The translations under genes and the position numbers were made by a program. This document shows, in pieces, positions 22,529 through 27,440 of a stretch of DNA of 27,440 nt. This DNA comes from an uncultured Lachnospiraceae bacterium (GTDB lineage Bacteria > Bacillota > Clostridia > Lachnospirales > Lachnospiraceae). The notes below the pieces were generated by a model. That model did no database searches. It was given only the letters and a program-made list of their open reading frames with translations, and was not told the origin of the DNA. The stretch's first letter is position 1; each line of letters begins with the position of its first letter. The stretch lies in assembly GCA_958422845.1 (NCBI GenBank), contig CATZPU010000002.1, forward strand, positions 1-27,440, written 5' to 3'.

Positions 22529-23818
22529 ATGAAGATACGAGAAGATAAAAAAGGTCAGAAAAAAGCTGTGCCTGCAAAGGCGTCGGGGCTGCTCCTGATA
22601 AGAGCCGCACTTGCCGCAGCGGGGCTTCTTTTTATGCTGCCGCAGACGCAGACAATGGCAAAGGAGTCATCGGATCAGATCGAGGACTGGATGCTCAAGG
22701 TAGAGGGGACTCCGGGGGAGCTGATCTTTGGAAAGAAAGAACAGGATTCGGATAAGAAAGAAGATAAGAATACGGAAGATGGAGGAACAGAAGATTTCGG
22801 GAATGGCAGTGAAACGCATTCGGAGAAAGACGAATCTCTTTCAGAAGAGGAGGCGGCGCAGGCAAGAGAGGCGCACAGCTTTCTTACGCTGCTTCCTGAA
22901 GGATTCCGCTATCCGATGACGTTTGACGAGGCTGCGGCGCAGATTGCAAAAGAGGGAATACATATCGGAGCCGAGATACGCACGATAGAAGATATGCGGC
23001 AGATACACGGTGTACGCCCTGTATACCCGAATAAACAGTTTGCAGAGATCTCGTACGATGCGCTGATGGGAAAAAAAGAGAAGAGATCCTTTGCGATGCT
23101 TGAGGCGATGCTGCGCGGGCGTCTGGAATCGTATGACGGAGACTGGTCGGTTTACGTAAAGAATCTGACGACACAGGAGAGTCTTGTGATCAATGACGAG
23201 CCGATGAAGTCGGCGAGCGTGATGAAGCTGTTTATCATGGGGGCCGTTTATGAAGCGATCGAAAGCGGCGAGCTGGAGCGCACGGAGGAAGTGATGTCTT
23301 TGATGGAACTGATGATTACAGTCAGCGACAATGAAGCGTCGAATCAGCTTTTGTATATGCTTGGAGATTCGAGCTACGAGGCAGGGATCGAGCGCGTAAA
23401 CGAGTTTATCCGCGCGCATGAGTACAGCGCCCGCACCGTGGAGTACAATGGGTTCAGTAATTCGGCGACGGTGATGGACGAAAACCGCTCCAATCAGGTG
23501 ACGGCAAAGGACTGCGGCGTTTTGCTTGAGGATATTTACCGGCGCAGATGGGGCAGCAGGAAGGTGTCGAATGAGATCGAGCAGATGCTGCTTAACCAGA
23601 ATACGCGGTACAAGATTCCGGCGGGACTTCCGGAGGGAGTGCTCTGCGGAAACAAGACAGGGGAGATGGAGACGACGGAGAATGATGCGGCGATCATATT
23701 CGGCGAGGACTGCGACTATATTCTTGTAGTGCTCTCAAGCGACTGGGGGAGCAAGTCTGAGGCGATAGAGCGGATCGCGTCTGTCTCAGAGATGGTATAC
23801 GATTTCCTGAACGATTAG
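22529..23818 (+). CDS. Class-A beta-lactamase-fold serine hydrolase, probably not a beta-lactamase
   Basis: A 429-residue protein. An N-terminal hydrophobic segment (about 19-38) exports it, and a Lys/Asp/Glu-rich linker (about 60-115) follows. The penicillin-binding fold motifs are Ser230-V-M-Lys233, Ser266-Asp-Asn268 and Lys376-Thr-Gly378. The Omega-loop ExxxN motif that carries the deacylating glutamate of class A enzymes is not recognisable; the equivalent stretch reads MDENRSNQVTAKD. It may therefore be a cell-wall peptidase or a binding protein. ATG 22529 is chosen for GAGGTGA 8 bases upstream; GTG 22517 and ATG 22520 lack sites. The catalytic domain is of normal size, with an extra ~190 residues before it. 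Confidence 0.85.
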   Translation: MKIREDKKGQKKAVPAKASGLLLIRAALAAAGLLFMLPQTQTMAKESSDQIEDWMLKVEGTPGELIFGKKEQDSDKKEDKNTEDGGTEDFGNGSETHSEKDESLSEEEAAQAREAHSFLTLLPEGFRYPMTFDEAAAQIAKEGIHIGAEIRTIEDMRQIHGVRPVYPNKQFAEISYDALMGKKEKRSFAMLEAMLRGRLESYDGDWSVYVKNLTTQESLVINDEPMKSASVMKLFIMGAVYEAIESGELERTEEVMSLMELMITVSDNEASNQLLYMLGDSSYEAGIERVNEFIRAHEYSARTVEYNGFSNSATVMDENRSNQVTAKDCGVLLEDIYRRRWGSRKVSNEIEQMLLNQNTRYKIPAGLPEGVLCGNKTGEMETTENDAAIIFGEDCDYILVVLSSDWGSKSEAIERIASVSEMVYDFLND

Positions 23819-23832
23819 TGTAAAAGCAGCAG

Positions 23833-23887
23833 GGCAGAGAAGCTCTGAAAGAGCAGAGAAAAAACAGCAGGCAGAGAAGCTCTGAAA
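23833..23887 (+). repeat. Short direct repeat with internal palindrome
   Basis: GGCAGAGAAGCTCTGAAA occurs at 23833-23850 and again at 23870-23887, 37 bases apart. Each copy holds CAGAG-AAG-CTCTG and could form a tiny hairpin. It fills most of the gap between the beta-lactamase-fold gene and the next small gene. Purpose unknown. Confidence 0.75.
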
Positions 23888-23925
23888 AGGGCAGGGAATA
23901 AAGAAGTATGAGAAGGAGAGGTACG

Positions 23926-24192
23926 ATGTTTCGTTTATGGGGAAAAATATGGAAGGACAGCCGTATGGTCTGTGACACAGTATATGAAGAGGAGAGCGAT
24001 GATACGCGCACGCACAAGATCTTCCGCGGACTGGAGGAGATATGCAGAGAATTCGATCTCGGCAAACCGATCTGGCTGGATGCGACGGTGTCGGAGTTTA
24101 AGCGGCACAGCAAAGCAAGATTTTATCAGGATGGATTTATAGAAGAAATTGATTTTGATTATCTGGAAATACAGGTATTGCAGGAAGGATAG
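23926..24192 (+). CDS. Small uncharacterised protein, 88 residues
   Basis: A short cytoplasmic-looking protein with no signal or membrane segment. It begins MFRLWGKIWKDSRMV and has a mixed alpha/beta pattern ending FIEEIDFDYLEIQVLQ. I do not recognise a domain. The ribosome site AGAAGGAGAGG before ATG 23926 is strong, and the codon pattern is like the neighbours, so it is very likely real. An in-frame ATG at 23908 would add six residues upstream of that site. It lies about 107 bases after the beta-lactamase-fold gene on the same strand. Confidence 0.7.
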   Translation: MFRLWGKIWKDSRMVCDTVYEEESDDTRTHKIFRGLEEICREFDLGKPIWLDATVSEFKRHSKARFYQDGFIEEIDFDYLEIQVLQEG

Positions 24193-24251
24193 AAGTGAAA
24201 ATACCGTAAAAATGAGGAGTGCCCCCGGCGTCTGGTACACCGGAGGCTATT

Positions 24252-24299
24252 ATGAAAAAATTTATCAATTTAGGTTTGAGAATCTCTCTCAAGAACTGA
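24252..24299 (+). CDS. Possible 15-residue leader peptide
   Basis: ATG 24252 has GGAGG 7 bases upstream and opens a 15-codon frame, MKKFINLGLRISLKN, ending TGA at 24297-24299. The ribosome site sits in the right arm of a small GC-rich hairpin (GCC-CCGG with CCGG-GGC, about 24221-24247). The rest of the 300-base gap up to deoD is AT-rich. It could be a leader peptide or chance. Confidence 0.3.
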   Translation: MKKFINLGLRISLKN

Positions 24300-24306
24300 T
24301 TATAAT
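24276..24306 (+). promoter_or_regulatory. Possible promoter upstream of deoD
   Basis: TTGAGA (24276-24281) and a perfect TATAAT (24301-24306) are 19 bases apart, longer than ideal. The start would be near 24313, leaving a leader of almost 200 bases. Within it CAGGTTT (24444-24450) pairs with AGACCTG (24456-24462). A second weaker -10-like TAAAAT is at 24471-24476. Confidence 0.4.
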
Positions 24307-24509
24307 ATAGCATGCACTTGTGAACAAAGTATGAACAAACAATAAATAATCAGTAAAAGCGACGAAAAAATAGTATCTAATCAAAAAATATTGTACGATT
24401 TGCACATTTAAAGTGATAAAGTGAATGGGTAAATTTTCTAAAACAGGTTTCTTTTAGACCTGAATTGTAGTAAAATTGAAGAAAAAAGCTTTTGGAAAGG
24501 AGAATGGAT

Positions 24510-25223
24510 ATGGGAAAAACACCAACACCGCATATTGAGGCAAAAGCAGGGGATTTTGCAAAGACCGTATTGATGCCGGGCGATCCGCTTCGGGCAAAAT
24601 ACGTTGCAGAGACGTTTCTGGAAGATACGGTGCTTGTAAATCAGGTGCGCGGGATCAACGGTTTTACGGGTACGTATAAGGGAAAACGCGTTTCCGTTAT
24701 GGCGAGCGGGATGGGGATGCCATCGATCGGTATTTACTCGTATGAGCTGTACCATTTTTATGATGTTGACAATATTATCCGCATAGGGACTGCCGGAGCG
24801 ATGCAGCCGGAGCTTGCGATCAGAGATGTTGTGCTCGGTATGGGAGCGTGTACGGATTCAAATTATGCTTCTCAGTTTTGTCTGCCGGGAACGTATGCGC
24901 CGACGGCTTCTTATGAGCTTCTTTCAAAAGCTGTGGCGGTCATTGAGAAAATGGGAAATATCAGGTACAAAGTCGGCAATCTGCTCTCTTCAGATGCTTT
25001 TTATAATGACAATCCGCAGACGACCGCTCTGTGGCAGAAGATGGGCGTGCTTGCCGTGGAGATGGAGGCGGCCGCACTGTATATGAATGCAGCCCGCTGC
25101 GGGAAAAATGCGCTTGCGATCTGCACGATCTCCGACAGCCTCGTTACAGGCGCGGCAACGACATCGGAGGAACGCCAGTCGAGCTTTGCGGATATGGTAA
25201 AGATCGCACTGGAAACGGCATAA
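24510..25223 (+). CDS. deoD: Purine nucleoside phosphorylase, DeoD type
   Basis: A 237-residue hexameric-type phosphorylase that splits purine (deoxy)nucleosides with phosphate to base and (deoxy)ribose 1-phosphate. The phosphate-site motif MPGDPLRAKYVAE, RIGTAGAMQ, the sugar-binding EMEAAALYM and the catalytic-Asp motif ISDSLVTG are all present. Length agrees with E. coli DeoD (239). ATG 24510 is chosen because AAAGGAGA ends 7 bases before it; TTG 24492 and ATG 24504 lie on or within the ribosome site. The pyrophosphatase gene starts 46 bases after its stop, so they are likely co-transcribed. Confidence 0.95.
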   Translation: MGKTPTPHIEAKAGDFAKTVLMPGDPLRAKYVAETFLEDTVLVNQVRGINGFTGTYKGKRVSVMASGMGMPSIGIYSYELYHFYDVDNIIRIGTAGAMQPELAIRDVVLGMGACTDSNYASQFCLPGTYAPTASYELLSKAVAVIEKMGNIRYKVGNLLSSDAFYNDNPQTTALWQKMGVLAVEMEAAALYMNAARCGKNALAICTISDSLVTGAATTSEERQSSFADMVKIALETA

Positions 25224-25269
25224 GGAGAATGCCGCATGGTATGAAAGGTTACATTGTTTGGAGGAAAAG

Positions 25270-26985
25270 ATGGAAGACAGAGAAAAACTGATGGAAATAG
25301 AAGAAAGGAAGGATGAGGCAGGCCTTGGACGGCAGAGCAAGAGAACTGTTTATGTGGTAGGACATAAGAATCCCGATACGGATTCTATCTGCTCGGCGAT
25401 CTCATACGCATATTTGAAAAACCAGATCAGTCCGAAATACCACTATGTACCGGCAAGAGCAGGACAGGTCAGCGCGGAGACGCAGTACGTGCTGGAACGG
25501 TTCGGAATGGAGACGCCGGCTCTTCTTGAAAACATCGGAACGAGAGTAAAGGATATGGATATCCGCAACGTGCCGGGGGTGCTCAGCAATATCTCTTTGA
25601 AGCACGCGTGGACGCTGATGATGACGCAGAATGTATTTACGCTCCCGATCACGAATGAGAAGAATCAGTTAAAGGGCGTGATCACGACGAACGATATTGC
25701 AAAGTCCTACATGGAGGAGTACGACAGTGCGATCGTATCTGTTGCAAAAACTCCGTACCGCAATATTCTTGAAACACTTGACGCCGAGATGATCGTCGGA
25801 GATCCGGAGGGTTATTTTGATAAGGGAAAAGTCGTTATCGCAGCGGCAAATCCGGATGTGATGGAAAATTATATCGAGGAGCACGATATGGTCGTGCTCG
25901 GCAACCGCTATGAGTCGCAGCTTTGCGCGATTGAAATGCAGGCAGGCTGTATCGTAGTCTGTCTGGGAGCGCCTGTGTCGCGCACGATCAAGAGGCTTGC
26001 CGAGGAACGCAATTGTACGATCATTGTGACGCCTCTCGATACGTATGCGGTCGCAAGACTGATCAACCAGAGTATGCCGGTCGATTTCTTTATGAGGAAA
26101 GAAAATCTCGTTACCTTCCGTCTGGCAGACTATACAGAAATGATTCGCGAGACGATGTCGAAAAAGAGGTATCGCGACTTCCCGATCCTCGACCGTTCCG
26201 GTCAGTACGTAGGAATGATCTCCAGACGAAATCTGTTGGGTGTACACAAAAGAGGACTGATCTTAGTCGACCATAACGAAGTCTCGCAGGCAGTCGACAA
26301 TGTGCTCGATGCCGAAATTATGGAGATCATCGACCATCACAGGCTCGGTTCTCTGGAGACGATGTCTCCCGTATATTTCAGGAATCAGCCGGTCGGATGT
26401 ACGGCTACGATCATCTATCAGATATTTATGGAGCAGGGCGTTGCCATTCCGGCAAATATCGCAGGACTTTTGTGCAGCGCGATCATTTCCGATACGCTTG
26501 TATTCCGTTCTCCGACATGTACGGCAATGGATATAAACGCGGCAAGGGCGCTTGAAAAGATCGCGGGGATCGAGTGCGAATCATATGCGCAGAAGATGTT
26601 TGCGGCAGGCAGCGATCTGAAATCAAAGACGGCGGAGGAGATTCTGTATCAGGATTTCAAGCGGTTTGAGTTCGGAGACTACAATATCGGTATCGGTCAG
26701 ATCACCTCTATGAACGCAGAGGAGCTTAATAATATCAAGCAGAGGCTGCTTCCTTACATCCGCGAGGTGTATGAAAAAGATGATATGGATATGATATTCT
26801 TTATGCTGACCGATATTATAAAAGAATCGACGGAGCTTCTGTGCTGCGGAAAGAATTCCGGAGAGCTTGTGGAGGAAGCGTTTCATCAGAAAAACGGCGG
26901 GGAAGGCTGCGTGGATCTTCCGGGCGTCGTATCGAGAAAGAAGCAGCTTGTACCGGCGTTTATGATGGCGATCAGTCAGTTGTAG
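25270..26985 (+). CDS. CBS-domain manganese-dependent inorganic pyrophosphatase (family II)
   Basis: A 571-residue DHH/DHHA2 pyrophosphatase hydrolysing PPi to phosphate. Metal-site motifs are VVGHKNPDTDS (about residues 29-39) and EIIDHHRLG (about 350-357); the substrate-binding SRKKQ lies near the C-terminus. Between the first two motifs sits the regulatory insert: a CBS domain (around SNISLKHAWTLMMTQN), a DRTGG-like domain, and a second CBS part (around RYRDFPILDRSGQYVGMISR). Enzymes with this insert are known to be inhibited by AMP or ADP and activated by diadenosine polyphosphates. ATG 25270 has GGAGG 5-6 bases upstream. It is followed 45 bases later by the flavin reductase gene. Confidence 0.95.
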   Translation: MEDREKLMEIEERKDEAGLGRQSKRTVYVVGHKNPDTDSICSAISYAYLKNQISPKYHYVPARAGQVSAETQYVLERFGMETPALLENIGTRVKDMDIRNVPGVLSNISLKHAWTLMMTQNVFTLPITNEKNQLKGVITTNDIAKSYMEEYDSAIVSVAKTPYRNILETLDAEMIVGDPEGYFDKGKVVIAAANPDVMENYIEEHDMVVLGNRYESQLCAIEMQAGCIVVCLGAPVSRTIKRLAEERNCTIIVTPLDTYAVARLINQSMPVDFFMRKENLVTFRLADYTEMIRETMSKKRYRDFPILDRSGQYVGMISRRNLLGVHKRGLILVDHNEVSQAVDNVLDAEIMEIIDHHRLGSLETMSPVYFRNQPVGCTATIIYQIFMEQGVAIPANIAGLLCSAIISDTLVFRSPTCTAMDINAARALEKIAGIECESYAQKMFAAGSDLKSKTAEEILYQDFKRFEFGDYNIGIGQITSMNAEELNNIKQRLLPYIREVYEKDDMDMIFFMLTDIIKESTELLCCGKNSGELVEEAFHQKNGGEGCVDLPGVVSRKKQLVPAFMMAISQL

Positions 26986-27030
26986 ATCCGGTATAGATGA
27001 AACAGTATAGACAGAAAGAAAGGGCATGTG

Positions 27031-27440
27031 ATGGGAAGAGAGAGCTGGAGAGCAGGAAATATGCTCTATCCGCTTCCGGCGGTCATGGTAAGCTGTAAAA
27101 GACCGGGAGAAAAGCCGAATATCATTACGGTAGCGTGGACAGGCACCATTTGCAGTTCACCGGCGATGGTATCGATTTCGGTGCGGCCGGAGCGGTATTC
27201 TTACGATATTATAAAAGAGACAGGGGAATTTGTGATCAATCTGACGACAGAGGATCTTGTGCGGGCGACAGACTACTGTGGAGTGCGCTCCGGACGGGAC
27301 GTTGATAAGTTTGCCGAGATGAACCTTACAGCAGGAAGATCCGTGCATGTGGACGCGCCGTATATCGAGGAGAGTCCGGTGAATATCGAGTGCCGCGTGC
27401 AGCAGATACTGGAGCTTGGTTCGCACCATATGTTTGTGGC
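27031..27440 (+). CDS. Flavin reductase-like protein (partial, cut at the right edge)
   Basis: A frame from ATG 27031 stays open to the window end (136 codons seen). The start MGRESWRAGNMLYPLPAVMV, then KPNIITVAWTGTICSSPAMVSISV and TGEFVINL, match the flavin reductase-like/FMN-binding split-barrel family. Such proteins bind FMN and are often NAD(P)H:flavin oxidoreductases or poorly defined flavoproteins. AAAGGG stands 6 bases before the start. It follows the pyrophosphatase by 45 bases, so it probably belongs to the same transcript. The last third of the protein and its stop are missing. Confidence 0.85.
   Translation, partial: MGRESWRAGNMLYPLPAVMVSCKRPGEKPNIITVAWTGTICSSPAMVSISVRPERYSYDIIKETGEFVINLTTEDLVRATDYCGVRSGRDVDKFAEMNLTAGRSVHVDAPYIEESPVNIECRVQQILELGSHHMFV

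Noticed and set aside
22841..23419. A 192-codon minus-strand frame opposite the beta-lactamase-fold gene.
   Set aside because: It is the shadow of a well-supported coding gene, with no ribosome site or recognisable product.
22529..23818. Calling this gene an antibiotic-resistance beta-lactamase.
   Set aside because: The Omega-loop glutamate motif is not visible and the long charged linker is unlike resistance enzymes. Only the fold is supported.
25669..26247. A 192-codon minus-strand frame opposite the pyrophosphatase gene.
   Set aside because: It lies opposite the CBS/DRTGG insert of a full-length enzyme; the product has no family character.

Overview
The window looks like a chromosomal segment of a low-to-mid GC Firmicute, most probably a clostridial (Lachnospiraceae-type) anaerobe. 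The pointers are an Flp1-type minimal pilin beside a DUF5702 protein and an FHA/DUF6382 protein, a CBS-domain family II pyrophosphatase, a four-cysteine TSCPD protein, strong GGAGG ribosome binding sites, and frequent TTG/GTG starts. No phage, insertion sequence, CRISPR array, tRNA or rRNA was seen.

Bases 1-7834 form the distal part of a Tad/Flp (type IVb) pilus locus, all on the plus strand: the end of a TadB-like and a complete TadC-like inner-membrane platform protein, a 55-residue Flp pilin, a DUF5702 protein, a TadE-like protein with an unusual two-unit Cys/His tail, a short prepilin peptidase, a second TadE-like pseudopilin, and a membrane FHA protein with an 11-residue repeat linker. 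A rhomboid protease gene ends this run. The ATPase and earlier genes would lie to the left.

Bases 7846-11000 hold a soluble histidine kinase (minus), a HIT protein and an ECF-like sigma factor (plus, behind a near-consensus promoter), then murG (minus). Bases 11099-13752 hold a DUF4367 anti-sigma-like membrane protein, a secreted small protein and an unrecognised 303-residue protein. The DUF4367 C-terminal half and the small secreted gene are clearly more AT-rich than the surroundings.

Bases 13966-23818 hold a beta-CASP metallo-beta-lactamase RNase coupled by an ATGA overlap to a transglutaminase lipoprotein, a TSCPD protein (minus), MTA/SAH nucleosidase, an unrecognised three-helix membrane protein, an LTA-synthase-family protein, a corrinoid adenosyltransferase (minus), and a class-A-beta-lactamase-fold protein that appears to lack the deacylating glutamate. 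Bases 23926-27440 hold a small conserved-looking protein and a probable purine/pyrophosphate operon: deoD, CBS-type pyrophosphatase, and a flavin reductase cut by the window edge.

The most notable items are: the Cys/His tail on a TadE-like protein; a kinase-like DUF6382 region joined to FHA through a 33-bp tandem repeat; a second 33-bp repeat in the LTA-synthase-like gene; a sigma/anti-sigma-like pair split by an inverted murG; two related long hairpins, each in a convergent gap; and three leaders with alternative or nested hairpins. No complete new system is demonstrated. The Tad variant with its FHA protein and adjacent rhomboid is the closest candidate.
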